Positions 17,914-26,205 of a stretch of DNA of 34,501 nucleotides are shown here, in pieces. Made by a program: the position numbers and the translations under genes. The notes beneath the pieces are model-generated. The model searched no databases. It saw only the letters and a program-made list of their open reading frames with translations, and had not been told where the DNA came from. Every line of letters begins with the position of its first letter. Position 1 is the stretch's first letter. The stretch comes from Cytophagales bacterium (GTDB lineage: Bacteria; Bacteroidota; Bacteroidia; Cytophagales; Spirosomataceae): the NCBI GenBank assembly GCA_013298125.1, contig JAAFJP010000037.1:21097-55597 (forward strand). Direction: 5' to 3'.

Positions 17914-18035
17914 TAATGCTGTCAATTTAAGAAATTTGTCCGACTAACGCTGGTAGGGTTCAAAACCCTACCAGCGTTCAAACGAGGTTATTAAATATAT
18001 TTCAACAAAAGTAAAATCTTAAATTGACAGCATTG
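17914..18035. mobile_element. Inserted MITE-like element with 18-bp perfect TIRs
   Basis: AATGCTGTCAATTTAAGA (17915-17932) and TCTTAAATTGACAGCATT (18017-18034) are perfect inverted termini. The 11-bp sequence GTATCGCATAC flanks it as a direct duplication (17903-17913 and 18036-18046), as expected of a transposed element. No transposase is encoded, so it would need one in trans. Confidence 0.85.
17946..17978. repeat. Palindrome within the inserted element
   Basis: AACGCTGGTAGGGTT and AACCCTACCAGCGTT form a perfect 15-bp stem with a 3-nt loop, GC-rich within an AT-rich element. It may be part of the MITE or a third inserted repeat. Confidence 0.8.
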
Positions 18036-18090
18036 GTATCGCATACGCCCTCAGACGAAACGGGCGTATGCGATACGCCCCTACGAATAT

Positions 18091-18939
18091 CTAATCAATT
18101 CTAACCCTAAATAATTCCCCTTGCTCATTCGTAATGATTAAATGATTGTTATCCACAAACGTAATTGCCTCGGTTTGTTTATGAGCAAATTTGAAACATT
18201 TTTTAGGTTTCCTGAAATTAACTTCTTGATTATCAGTCGAAAACAAAAATACTTTTCCGTAAGTCAGTAAGGCAAAAGTCTTTTGGTCGGGACTTAGGGC
18301 TGCCCCAGTTACCATCGTTTTAATAAAAATATTATCTTTTGGTAATAGTGCATACTCGCCCGCTTGCGTGGGTATTGCGTAGAGTTGAACTTGTTTATTT
18401 CCTCGATTTTTAGAGAATAAGTACAAACTATCCCCACGAGCAAAAAAGGCTTCACAGTCGAAATTACGGTCTTCTTTGTCTGGTGGGAAACGCCCTTGGT
18501 CGGCATAATGGAAAGAGATTTTCTCTATTTTCTCAGGATGCTTTTCTGGAAATTTATAGATAATTAACTCTCGGCGGGTGTTGTCGTTATTCCCAAAATC
18601 ACCAACGTAGATATTTCCTTTATCATCACGAGTAATTTCTTCCCAATCTTGGTTTTTAGCTTTTGGAATTGGTAAAGTTGAGAGGAGATTCCCTTTTTTA
18701 TCAATTTCATAAAGTTCAGTTTTACCACCACCATCGTTATGCGTCCAGAAAGTTGAGTCTTTTGAGGTACGAATCAAGCCCGAACCTTCATTGACTTCTT
18801 TGGGCATTTTGAGCGGTTTATCGACCTTATAAAAGTGTCCACCACGTTCAAAACCGCTTTTTTTGATTTCGGAATGACAATTGCACGAAGCCACTTTTAG
18901 GTTAAATAACCACCAAAGGATTTTTGATTGAAGGAGCAT
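18091..18939 (-). CDS. Putative beta-propeller (SdiA-regulated-like) lipoprotein
   Basis: 282 residues. The N-terminus MLLQSKILWWLFNLKVASC ends in a lipobox-like VASC (C19), but a lysine breaks the hydrophobic core, so export as a lipoprotein is only likely. The rest shows propeller-like strands: NEGSGLIRTSKDSTFWTHND, LYEIDKKGNLLSTLPI, DWEEITRDDKGNIYVGDFGN, and later FDCEAFFARGDSLYLFSKNR and VTGAALSPDQKTFALLTYG. The pattern resembles SdiA-regulated or esterase-like propeller families. Function unknown. It runs alone, between a palindromic element and a divergent small gene. Confidence 0.65.
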   Translation of the reverse strand: MLLQSKILWWLFNLKVASCNCHSEIKKSGFERGGHFYKVDKPLKMPKEVNEGSGLIRTSKDSTFWTHNDGGGKTELYEIDKKGNLLSTLPIPKAKNQDWEEITRDDKGNIYVGDFGNNDNTRRELIIYKFPEKHPEKIEKISFHYADQGRFPPDKEDRNFDCEAFFARGDSLYLFSKNRGNKQVQLYAIPTQAGEYALLPKDNIFIKTMVTGAALSPDQKTFALLTYGKVFLFSTDNQEVNFRKPKKCFKFAHKQTEAITFVDNNHLIITNEQGELFRVRID

Positions 18940-19068
18940 AATTTGGGTTTTGAAATGTTATTTGTAAATGTAAAAGGATTTTTTCAACTTGTAGTGGTTT
19001 TGGACGAATGCTATTCGCCCCTACCATTCCGAATAATTTATTTTTCCTCTGTATAAAATTTTCATTCA

Positions 19069-19443
19069 ATGATTAAAATTATTGTAATACTCTTAGGAAT
19101 ACCCTTTTTTGTACAAAATGAGACATTCAAAATTTCGGAACAAGAGGCGTTAGGTTTAGTAAAGTCTATTCCATTTGTAAAGCAATCGTTGAAATATAAA
19201 TATCCATCAATTCATAAGATAGATAATGAACTTATGGTTAGTAGAGAGAATCCTACCAAGAAAAATCCATACTACTTTATTGATTTGATACAGGTTGATG
19301 ATGGACATCTAAATAGACTTGAAAGTTTTAGAGTTAATGCCATTTCTGGAAAAGTTGAATATGAAGATGTTATGAATCAATATTCTCGAAAACAATATTT
19401 AAGTATCGCTGAATGGAATAAATATAGAAAAATAAAGAAATGA
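19069..19443 (+). CDS. Small exported hypothetical protein
   Basis: 124 residues. It has a short N-terminal hydrophobic segment (about 2-15) that could be a signal peptide or anchor, then a charged region with LIQVDDGHLNRLESFRVNAI and GKVEYEDV. The strand pattern 'parameter, VNAISGKVEY' is reminiscent of PepSY-type domains, but I cannot assign it. It is followed 25 bp later by the ATG of the DUF1295 gene on the same strand, so they may be cotranscribed. Confidence 0.65.
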   Translation: MIKIIVILLGIPFFVQNETFKISEQEALGLVKSIPFVKQSLKYKYPSIHKIDNELMVSRENPTKKNPYYFIDLIQVDDGHLNRLESFRVNAISGKVEYEDVMNQYSRKQYLSIAEWNKYRKIKK

Positions 19444-19468
19444 ATTGACCATAATCCCCAAAAACCCT

Positions 19469-20305
19469 ATGAAACTAATCCGACTATTTTTACTAATCAC
19501 CATCCTCATTATTTCATACTTCCTCTTCTCAAATCCTTTACCATTTGCGGGAGGTATTATTTTGTTAATTAGTATTTTAACTGGTCTTTGGCTTGTGAGT
19601 CTTCTTGTCAAAGATGCCAGTATAATTGACTCCTTTTGGGGCTTAGGGTTTGTGGCTTTGGTTTGGTTTTATCATTTCCAATTGACTGATAATCAAAACA
19701 TTCGTTCATTGGTTTTGTGCCTACTCACTACACTTTGGGGCGTGCGTTTGGCTGTACACATACACACCCGTAACCATGGAAAAGGAGAGGATTATCGTTA
19801 CCAAGCATGGCGAGCTGAACACGGCAAAAACTTCTGGTGGATTTCGTATTTTAGGGTTTTTCTATTGCAAGGTTTCCTTCTCTGGATTATCGCCGTGCCT
19901 TTGCTGATTGGACAAGTTGATAATAATTCTAATCTGCAACCATTTGATTATCTGGGAATTACGTTGTGGATAATTGGTTTTTTGTTTGAAGCCATCGGGG
20001 ATTATCAATTGGTTCAATTCAAGAAAAATCCTGAAAATAAAGGAAAAGTCATGGATGTTGGATTGTGGAAATTTACTCGCCATCCCAATTATTTTGGCGA
20101 TGCTTTGCTTTGGTGGGGCTATTTCTGTTTTACGTTTTCAGTAGATGGATATTGGACAATTTTTAGCCCAATCTTAATGACCTTCCTTTTGATGCGTGTT
20201 TCGGGAGTGGCTTTATTAGAACAAAAATTAGTCGAAACCAAACCTGCCTATAAAGAATATGTGGAGAAAACCTCGGCATTTTTTCCGATGTTTCCGAAGG
20301 GATAG
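19469..20305 (+). CDS. DUF1295 / steroid 5-alpha-reductase-like membrane protein
   Basis: 278 residues from the ATG at 19469; an in-frame TTG at 19445 adds eight unconserved residues. About seven membrane segments. Family motifs: DASIIDSFWGLGF, LTTLWGVRLAVHIHTRN with GEDYRYQAWR, and the C-terminal substrate/NADPH region DVGLWKFTRHPNYFGDALLWWG. The DUF1295 family is related to the steroid reductase and isoprenylcysteine methyltransferase group; the substrate here is unknown. Located in the inner membrane. Confidence 0.88.
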   Translation: MKLIRLFLLITILIISYFLFSNPLPFAGGIILLISILTGLWLVSLLVKDASIIDSFWGLGFVALVWFYHFQLTDNQNIRSLVLCLLTTLWGVRLAVHIHTRNHGKGEDYRYQAWRAEHGKNFWWISYFRVFLLQGFLLWIIAVPLLIGQVDNNSNLQPFDYLGITLWIIGFLFEAIGDYQLVQFKKNPENKGKVMDVGLWKFTRHPNYFGDALLWWGYFCFTFSVDGYWTIFSPILMTFLLMRVSGVALLEQKLVETKPAYKEYVEKTSAFFPMFPKG

Positions 20306-20318
20306 ATAATTTGTTGCT

Positions 20319-20326
20319 TAATTTTG
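20319..20326 (+). promoter_or_regulatory. -7 element abutting the GT2 start codon
   Basis: TAATTTTG matches TAnnTTTG exactly and ends 4 bp before the ATG at 20331. Transcription would begin at or within a base or two of the start codon, giving a leaderless mRNA. The -33 region is weak (TTT at 20291-20293). Confidence 0.4.
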
Positions 20327-20330
20327 CACC

Positions 20331-21332
20331 ATGGACGTATCGATTGTTATTGTAAATTATCATTCCGCTCAATTAGCCATTGAGAGTATTGATTCTATTA
20401 AAAAATACACAAAAACAACAAATTTTGAGATAATTGTAGTTGATAATGATTCTCAGGATGATAGCGAATCATTGCTTAAAAATGCTCATCCAGACGTTAT
20501 TTGGCTACAAACTGGTTATAATGCGGGGTTTTCACGTGCCAATAATGCGGGTTTTAAAATTGCCAAAGGAAAATACGTCCTCTTACTCAATGCTGACACC
20601 CTAATTTTTGATGATGTGCTTGAAAAGTGTTTTCAGAAAATGGAGAACGATACTTCAATCGCCAGTATTGGTGGGCTACAACTTGATGCAGACAAATCGC
20701 CGATGAATTATTACAGAAACTCGGCTATTTTTATCCGTACATTTTATATTTTTCCTCAACTCAATTTTATCACAAATCTGATTCATAAATTTATTCCAGA
20801 ACCTATTTATGATGATGTGAATCAGACAGATATGCTCGTGGGTGCGTTCATGTATGTACGTAAAGAAGCAATAGATAAGGTAGGAGGGTTAGACGAAAAC
20901 TTCTTTATGTATGGCGAAGATAACGAATGGTCTGGACGACTGCGGAAGGTGGGAAAACTTTGTTATTTTGATGATATTCAATTCATTCATCTTGAGAACA
21001 AAAGTGATTTCAGACGAACCAAAATTTCTTGGGTAAATCGTTTTAGTACTCAAATGCAAGTCTCCAATCTCCTTTGGATTCGGAAAGAAAAGGGGCTTTT
21101 AGCTTATCTCTTCTTGATTTTTCATTATATCACATTAGGCATTAGTTTCTATATTTGGAAAATTACCGTAAATATTTTTCATTTCAGAAATCCATTTTTT
21201 CAATTAGACAATCAAAAAATATTTGCTCTCAAAACGTGGGTTGTCTTGAAATTCTTTTGGAAAACAGTTTTTAACCAAGAAGGATTTTATAAAATTGCTC
21301 CCGAAGATAACATCGACAAAAAGTATCAATGA
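20331..21332 (+). CDS. Family 2 glycosyltransferase (rhamnosyltransferase-like)
   Basis: 333 residues. GT-A motifs: VSIVIVNYHSAQLAIESIDS at the start, VVDNDSQDDS (36-45), NAGFSRANNAGF (64-75) and LLLNADT (84-90) as the DXD-like site. The region MLVGAFMYVRKEAIDKVGGLDENFFMY and EDNEWSGRLRK is typical of WbbL/rhamnosyl-type enzymes. A hydrophobic stretch near 260-285 (LFLIFHYITLGISFYIWKI) may anchor it to the membrane. It overlaps the next gene by 4 bp (ATGA), so translation is coupled. Confidence 0.9.
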   Translation: MDVSIVIVNYHSAQLAIESIDSIKKYTKTTNFEIIVVDNDSQDDSESLLKNAHPDVIWLQTGYNAGFSRANNAGFKIAKGKYVLLLNADTLIFDDVLEKCFQKMENDTSIASIGGLQLDADKSPMNYYRNSAIFIRTFYIFPQLNFITNLIHKFIPEPIYDDVNQTDMLVGAFMYVRKEAIDKVGGLDENFFMYGEDNEWSGRLRKVGKLCYFDDIQFIHLENKSDFRRTKISWVNRFSTQMQVSNLLWIRKEKGLLAYLFLIFHYITLGISFYIWKITVNIFHFRNPFFQLDNQKIFALKTWVVLKFFWKTVFNQEGFYKIAPEDNIDKKYQ

Positions 21333-22435
21333 AAAAACCTAAAATACTCTTTTTCACGCCATTAGCTGGTCGAACAGGCTCAGAAATGATGATTGGCTAT
21401 ATCCTCAATCACTTTGACCGTTCTCGATTCCAGGCTTCAATCGTCAGCTTTTCGGATGGAGAATTATTAAAAGAACTTCCCTCAGACGTTAATACATACT
21501 TTGTTACTCGAAATTTTAGTTTGAAAGACAAAATTATGTACAGATTGTATGAAAACCCTGTTTACACAAGCATAAAAAAGATTCAAGCCATTGAGCAAGC
21601 GGATATTTGGTACGTTAATACTATAACCCTGCCCGAAGTCTATGACGTTGCAAAGCAATTTGGGGTACAAATCGTAACGCATTTTCACGAATTACCACAA
21701 AGTTTTATAACACTCAGAAAAAAAGATTTCAAGACAGTTATTGAAGACTCTAACTTATTAATTGGTTGTGCCGAAGTGGTTTGTGAGGCTATCAAAGATG
21801 CAGGAGGAGAGAACATAAAATTACTCTATGAAACTATTGATACGTCTATAATTGCCTCAAATTCAGAGAGATGTGATATTCTGAAAGCTCAGTTGGGTAT
21901 TCAAGAAGGTGATACAGTTTGGGTGATGTCTGGCACAACAGACGCACGTAAAGGCTTTGATTTTTTGCCAGAGATAGCCAAAAGATTAGATAGTCCTACT
22001 CATCATCTAATCTGGTTGGGCAGGAGTATTGATAACGGTTTGAGTTATTTTGTGGAGCAAAAATGTCAGAACCTTACTACCTCTACCAAAATTCATCTTT
22101 TAGGTCCTCAGAAAGAGGATTACTATAACTATTTATCCTTGGCAAATGCTTTTTTATTGCTTTCTCGTGAAGACCCATTTCCATTGGTGATGTTAGAAGC
22201 GGCTTATTTGGGTAAACCCATTTTTGCCTTTCAGTCGGGTGGGGTGAGTGAATTTATGCAGGAGGGTATGGGTAAAATCGCTAAAAATTTTAACGTAGAT
22301 GAATTGGTTGATAACATGATAGCTTGGCAAAATGGTCAATTATTGACAGATACCAATATTTCTATAAAGCGAGCTATGGAATTTGATATTTCAATCCAAG
22401 CCGAGAAATGGCAGGAGATAATGCTGGGGTTATGA
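21329..22435 (+). CDS. Family 4 glycosyltransferase (GT-B)
   Basis: 368 residues. The N-terminal Rossmann domain begins PKILFFTPLAGRTGSEMMIGY, with the glycine-rich acceptor loop. The C-terminal GT1 domain has VWVMSGTTDARKGFDFLPEI (198-217) and the nucleotide-sugar site SREDPFPLVMLEAAYLGKP (279-297, E290). It is probably a retaining transferase of surface polysaccharide synthesis; the sugar is unknown. Second gene of a two-gene unit with the GT2 gene, followed by a strong terminator. Confidence 0.9.
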   Translation: MKKPKILFFTPLAGRTGSEMMIGYILNHFDRSRFQASIVSFSDGELLKELPSDVNTYFVTRNFSLKDKIMYRLYENPVYTSIKKIQAIEQADIWYVNTITLPEVYDVAKQFGVQIVTHFHELPQSFITLRKKDFKTVIEDSNLLIGCAEVVCEAIKDAGGENIKLLYETIDTSIIASNSERCDILKAQLGIQEGDTVWVMSGTTDARKGFDFLPEIAKRLDSPTHHLIWLGRSIDNGLSYFVEQKCQNLTTSTKIHLLGPQKEDYYNYLSLANAFLLLSREDPFPLVMLEAAYLGKPIFAFQSGGVSEFMQEGMGKIAKNFNVDELVDNMIAWQNGQLLTDTNISIKRAMEFDISIQAEKWQEIMLGL

Positions 22436-22447
22436 ATGTATTAAATG

Positions 22448-22486
22448 AAAAATGCTCATTCCAATATTTTTAGAATGAGCATTTTT
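22448..22486 (+). terminator. Rho-independent terminator after the glycosyltransferase operon
   Basis: The 14-bp perfect stem AAAAATGCTCATTC with GAATGAGCATTTTT lies 12 bp after the GT4 stop codon. The A-run and T-run allow use in both directions. Confidence 0.9.
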
Positions 22487-22575
22487 GTTACAATGGAGTT
22501 GAAAACGGAAGCCAATAAAATTTTGATTACTCATTTCTCTCAATTACTCTATCTATCTCATTCATTTTCAATGCT

Positions 22576-22806
22576 TTAAATCTTCTTAGCCCTCTTTTTA
22601 GCCATAATCATGATGTGTTCAATGAGCATAAAACGGTCTAATTCAGTATTTTCCTCATTACTCAATTCAGCCGTTTTCTTCTTGTACAACAAATCCTCTA
22701 CTCTTTTGATAACAGTAGAAGGAGGTCTGAAATTCAAGACATCTTTGGGGTCTGGTGATGAAGTTATAAAGTCAATAATTTCATCATAAGCTCTGTATGC
22801 AACCAT
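22576..22806 (-). CDS. Small conserved protein, cyanobacterial-type family
   Basis: 76 residues from the ATG at 22806; a TTG two codons upstream is a less likely start. The pattern YDEIIDFITSSPDPKDVLNFRP, then RVEDLLYKKKTAELSNEENTELDRFMLIEHIMIMAKKRAKK, matches a family of short helical proteins that is frequent in cyanobacteria and sometimes found beside HNH-type or toxin-like genes. From memory such proteins are often called antitoxin-like, but no toxin gene is adjacent here. Charged, soluble, cytoplasmic. Confidence 0.72.
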   Translation of the reverse strand: MVAYRAYDEIIDFITSSPDPKDVLNFRPPSTVIKRVEDLLYKKKTAELSNEENTELDRFMLIEHIMIMAKKRAKKI

Positions 22807-22867
22807 AGACAAATTCTTTTTACGAAAATATCATTTTTTTGATTTGAAAACTACAAAACATCCAAGA

Positions 22868-23605
22868 TTATAAACTCAACAACTCCTTAAACCGAATTGC
22901 CTGACGACGTGAAATCTCAATTTTATCACCACTCTCACGTAGCGTTACCTGCAATCCACCCGAAAACCACGGCTCGATTTTTTGGATATATTTCAAGTTG
23001 ATAATATGCTTGCGGTTGGCACGGAAGAAGATTTTTGAATCTAATCTGTCTTCCAAAGCGTTCAGAGATTTGAGAACCAATGGCTTTTGGTCGTCGAAGT
23101 ACAGACGGACATAATTGCCCATAGATTCAAATAGACGCACATTTCCTAATCTTACGAACCAACATTTCTCACCATCTTTCACAAAAACTTGGTCGTTTTC
23201 TGAGAGGACAGTCGTGTTTTCTTTATTGGTTTCGGTCAGTTGTTTTTGACGATCAAATTCCTCCTCAACTTTCTGAACAGCCTCCGAAAGTCGGTGCAAT
23301 TCGATGGGTTTTAGGAGATAATCAAGAGCGTTAAATTCAAAGGCTTTGATGGCATATTCGTCGTAGGCAGTCGTAAAAATGACTTCTGGCACGTAGCCTT
23401 CGAGGTCAGTCAGGAGGTCGAAACCCGTTTTCCCTGGCATCTGAATGTCCAAAAACAGCAAATCAGGGTGGAGTTGGTCAATCAACTCAACGGCTTCTTC
23501 GGCGTTGGCGGCTTCACCTACGATATTGATTTTAGGGAAATTTTCGAGCAAACGTTTCAGTTCATTTCTTGCCAAACGTTCATCATCTACGATTAGAGCT
23601 TTCAT
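22868..23605 (-). CDS. LytTR-family response regulator
   Basis: 245 residues. An N-terminal receiver (1-115) with acidic pocket D7/D8, phospho-acceptor D53 in FLDIQMPG, T79 and K99 (LLKP), then a linker and a C-terminal LytTR DNA-binding domain (about 140-245) containing FFRANRKHIINLKYI and EISRRQAIRFKELLSL. Family regulators bind promoter DNA when phosphorylated by LytS-type kinases. The obvious partner is the LytS-type kinase at 26679-27770 on the same strand, separated by five genes that include a cassette with inverted termini. Confidence 0.95.
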   Translation of the reverse strand: MKALIVDDERLARNELKRLLENFPKINIVGEAANAEEAVELIDQLHPDLLFLDIQMPGKTGFDLLTDLEGYVPEVIFTTAYDEYAIKAFEFNALDYLLKPIELHRLSEAVQKVEEEFDRQKQLTETNKENTTVLSENDQVFVKDGEKCWFVRLGNVRLFESMGNYVRLYFDDQKPLVLKSLNALEDRLDSKIFFRANRKHIINLKYIQKIEPWFSGGLQVTLRESGDKIEISRRQAIRFKELLSL

Positions 23606-23635
23606 ATTTTGTATTTATTGGTAAATCGTTGTTGG

Positions 23636-24355
23636 TTATACTTTCAAATTATTCTTATGCAAAATACTGATGGCAGACCCCTTTGCCATGAATACGCTAT
23701 CGGCTTCGATTTCATTCAAAAAAGAAAATTGTTTGCCGTATAATTTTTCAAAATCACATTCTATCCGATAGCTTTTGACCTTGTGGATTTCCCAAGAAGG
23801 ATGTTGCACACCGTACTCAAAAGTGGTAGTTTCGCTGTATTTGGCATAACCCCAATAGTGTTCCGCAATGAATTGTTCCTTGCTTCCTTCAATCATCGGG
23901 GCGTGGTTTTTCTCGGTTGTGGCTTCCAATTTATTCCAAATACCCTTGTATTTCCAATGATAGCCCAATTCTATTTCTTCGCCAAGGTCTTTGTAAAAAT
24001 GCTTCATTGGTAGGGTTACGTATTTCTCTCGGTACAAGGTATTTGCCACAAAAGTTATGGCAGGTTTTGGGACAATTTCTTTGATAAAAACCGCACCCCG
24101 TTTCCAAGTATCACCATCTTTGACCCGCACATAAAAACGAAGATTGACTTCCTCAAAATTTACGTGAAAAGGGATTGTGAAACCTAACATTTTCGTTTTC
24201 TCGAACATAAACCCAATAACACTGACATAACAAACCCCATGAAAGAAATCAAGTTCAGTTTTTGGGGGCAAATAAGGCAATAAAATCTTGGGGTCAATCA
24301 CATAATTTGCCATGATGAGATTGTTCCATTCTGCGGTGAGAAATTTTTTATTCAT
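23636..24355 (-). CDS. DUF2071 (YqjF-like) protein
   Basis: 239 residues. The start MNKKFLTAEWNNLIMANYVIDPKILLPYLPPKTELDFF is typical of DUF2071, with VSVIGFMFEKTKML and NFEEVNLRFYVR following. It belongs to the acetoacetate-decarboxylase-like fold in family descriptions; no enzymatic role is established that I know of. It starts at ATG and lies 30 bp upstream of the response regulator gene, so the two are probably cotranscribed. Confidence 0.88.
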   Translation of the reverse strand: MNKKFLTAEWNNLIMANYVIDPKILLPYLPPKTELDFFHGVCYVSVIGFMFEKTKMLGFTIPFHVNFEEVNLRFYVRVKDGDTWKRGAVFIKEIVPKPAITFVANTLYREKYVTLPMKHFYKDLGEEIELGYHWKYKGIWNKLEATTEKNHAPMIEGSKEQFIAEHYWGYAKYSETTTFEYGVQHPSWEIHKVKSYRIECDFEKLYGKQFSFLNEIEADSVFMAKGSAISILHKNNLKV

Positions 24356-24465
24356 TGGGGTTTTTATGTGAACAATTTTATTGATAACTATTTGGTATTC
24401 AGAAACTTAATCTTGAAAAAACTTGTATATGATATTCGGTGGAGACAGAAAGATGAGTCGAATAA

Positions 24466-24801
24466 TTAAGCCACTGCAAAACCTGTGTAAGAACGTTTTG
24501 CTGGGGCATGAAAAGCCAAAACTATATCTTGCCTTGGAATACCTAACTCTGCAAACACATCTGCGAAACCTTCATCCGTACCGTCATATTCAATATAAAC
24601 CTTTTCGTTCTTGATACGAACGTGCAGGATACACCCGTAACTCCGACTATCATGTTTCCAGGCATTGTGGTAAATCAAGTAATTCATTTTATTTGGGTCT
24701 TCAACCAAATAAATTTCTTCATCCAAATTAGACTGCATCGTGAGGATGTAATCGTCTAAAATTTTCTTGATGATTTTCTGATATTGAGCTATCTTTTCCA
24801 T
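24466..24801 (-). CDS. xisI: XisI family protein (fdxN element excision controlling factor)
   Basis: 111 residues, the family's usual length. Motifs: MEKIAQYQKIIKKILDDY, then LIYHNAWKHDSRSYGCILHVRIKNEKVYIEYDGTDEGFADVFAELGIPRQDIVLAFHAP, ending near GFAVA. XisI and XisH were named for their need in excision of the fdxN DNA element in heterocystous Anabaena; their biochemical role is unknown. It overlaps the XisH gene by 13 bp, so the pair is translated together. No fdxN-type element is visible here. Confidence 0.9.
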   Translation of the reverse strand: MEKIAQYQKIIKKILDDYILTMQSNLDEEIYLVEDPNKMNYLIYHNAWKHDSRSYGCILHVRIKNEKVYIEYDGTDEGFADVFAELGIPRQDIVLAFHAPAKRSYTGFAVA

Positions 24802-25208
24802 GCGTGAATAATTGGATTTTGAACATCAAATATAATCAGTTTAACGTTATGTCGGTCTAAAAATGTTTGTACAATGGGTTCTCGTATCAAATCATCGTAA
24901 GCATCTTTTGGCATGGCTAAAAATGGGATTCGATTAGGTTCTTGTTCTTCCAGTAAAAGTGCGTAGAAATCGTACTGACCAACAGAATGGTGCAGTTCAT
25001 TGATATTCGATGAAGTAATGAAACTCTTTATCTCGACCAAAATTTTCTCCGTATTCTTTTCAGCAATGATAAATTTTTCAGCCGCAAAATCAGCGGCAAC
25101 TCTCCGTCGCCCAACACCAATTGATAAAAAATAAGGGTCATGAGTAACTACCCAACCTTCCATTTCCAATGCCTCTTTTACTAAATCGTGATAAACATCT
25201 TTTGCCAT
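24789..25208 (-). CDS. xisH: XisH family protein, PD-(D/E)XK-like
   Basis: 139 residues, normal for the family: MAKDVYHDLVKEALEMEGW, VTHDPYFLSIGVGRRRVAADFAAEK, VEIKSF, and ELHHSVGQYDFYALLLEEQEP. D40 (AADFAAE) and E59-I60-K61 form a D...EXK arrangement, as in PD-(D/E)XK nucleases, and the acidic residues are intact. Whether it cuts DNA is not known. It starts at ATG, just inside the right terminal repeat of the cassette, and is the first gene of the pair with XisI. Confidence 0.9.
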   Translation of the reverse strand: MAKDVYHDLVKEALEMEGWVVTHDPYFLSIGVGRRRVAADFAAEKFIIAEKNTEKILVEIKSFITSSNINELHHSVGQYDFYALLLEEQEPNRIPFLAMPKDAYDDLIREPIVQTFLDRHNVKLIIFDVQNPIIHAWKR

Positions 25209-25425
25209 TTGTGATATTACTGTTTTGAGTTATTATCTCCTTTGTCGATGTCTCCACCGAATATATTTTACTTGTAACTATTTGAAAATCAGACTAAAAA
25301 CTATTCTTCCGATTGTTGAACTATGCGTCTCAGTAAAAAACACCAACAAAAGCGGGAAAAGAATAACCTACTAAAAAATTTACTTTTGTATAATGTTCGG
25401 AGGGAAAAGCCGTCCATGAAAAAAA

Positions 25426-26205
25426 TCAAATAAATGCAATTCCTTTAAGAGCCTGCATAATGGCAAAACAGATAAAGGCAAGATATACGATTGACCCAAT
25501 CCAAACGATTGAGAGGGCTTTTTTTTCACTGGTTATTCTTTTTGAAGTAAAGTACCCCAATAAAGGAATGATTTGTAGAGAATGAATACCAAAAAAATGT
25601 GCTACTCGCAAATCCCCAAAAAGGGTACTCCAATTTAACAAGGGTAGTCCCGCTTCGCCAATTTTACCACCTATATTGTGCGAGTTAATAACACTCATAT
25701 ACCCGCCAAAAAAACTAAAAATAACAAAAAATAGTAGCCCGATTTTAATTGATAGTGCAAAAGCTTTGTTGATGGAATAGCTTTTTTGTAATATAAAACG
25801 GACTGAAATAATCAAGGTGGCAGTGGTAAGCCAAACAATCATTATACCCATCAAAACATATAAAATGCCTCCTAAAAGCTCTGTTTGGTTGAAATGCGAG
25901 AATTTACCTCTAAATGCTTGAATCGTGATTACACCGTTTTCATATAACATCACAATGGTGGCTAAAATGGAATACCACTTTACCCGATTTTGATTATTTA
26001 CATAAAACAGCAAATATGCCATCGTCCACGCATATACCCATGTACTAAGGGCAAATTTTATCGGTTTTATCATCGAATTAATACCCAAAACCTCAACTGT
26101 GTTTATCATGGCGTATAATCCAAGGCAAATCGCTAAACCCAAAAGAAACGAACCCAATATTGCCAATGGTCTATTTCTACTAAATATCTCTTCAATTAAT
26201 TTCAT
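25426..26205 (-). CDS. Conserved hypothetical polytopic membrane protein
   Basis: 259 residues with about seven membrane segments; hydrophobic throughout. Visible segments include FLLGLAICLGLYAMI, IKPIKFALSTWVYAWTMAYLL, LLGGILYVLMGIMIVWLTTATL and HFFGIHSLQIIPLLGYF near the C-terminus. The conserved His and Gly in FFGIHSLQ could bind a cofactor, but no function is known to me. It overlaps the DUF4281 gene by 14 bp, so translation is probably coupled. Confidence 0.75.
   Translation of the reverse strand: MKLIEEIFSRNRPLAILGSFLLGLAICLGLYAMINTVEVLGINSMIKPIKFALSTWVYAWTMAYLLFYVNNQNRVKWYSILATIVMLYENGVITIQAFRGKFSHFNQTELLGGILYVLMGIMIVWLTTATLIISVRFILQKSYSINKAFALSIKIGLLFFVIFSFFGGYMSVINSHNIGGKIGEAGLPLLNWSTLFGDLRVAHFFGIHSLQIIPLLGYFTSKRITSEKKALSIVWIGSIVYLAFICFAIMQALKGIAFI

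Larger units (their letters stand above)
17895..18084. repeat. GC-rich palindromic element interrupted by a second element
   Basis: Left end GTAGGGGCGTATCGCATAC (17895-17913). The right part, 18036-18084, folds as GTATCGCATACGCCC with GGGCGTATGCGATAC and ends GCCCCTAC. An uninterrupted copy with the same 23-bp arms lies at 28711-28767. Here the left arm is split by an inserted element (17914-18035), and GTATCGCATAC is present on both sides of it. Confidence 0.88.
24432..25264. mobile_element. 833-bp cassette with 16-bp perfect TIRs carrying xisH-xisI
   Basis: ATATTCGGTGGAGACA (24432-24447) is matched exactly by TGTCTCCACCGAATAT (25249-25264). Between them lie only the XisI and XisH genes. 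Beyond the termini, ACTTGTA occurs on both sides (24421-24427 and 25270-25276), and TAACTATTTG with a similar following stretch also occurs on both sides (24385-24403 and 25275-25293). No transposase is present. The arrangement is that of a small passenger-bearing transposable unit; this is inference from termini and flanks. Confidence 0.65.

Noticed and set aside
24423-24614. Plus-strand open frame over the left terminus of the XisHI cassette
   Set aside because: It is antisense to XisI, which is a clear family member.
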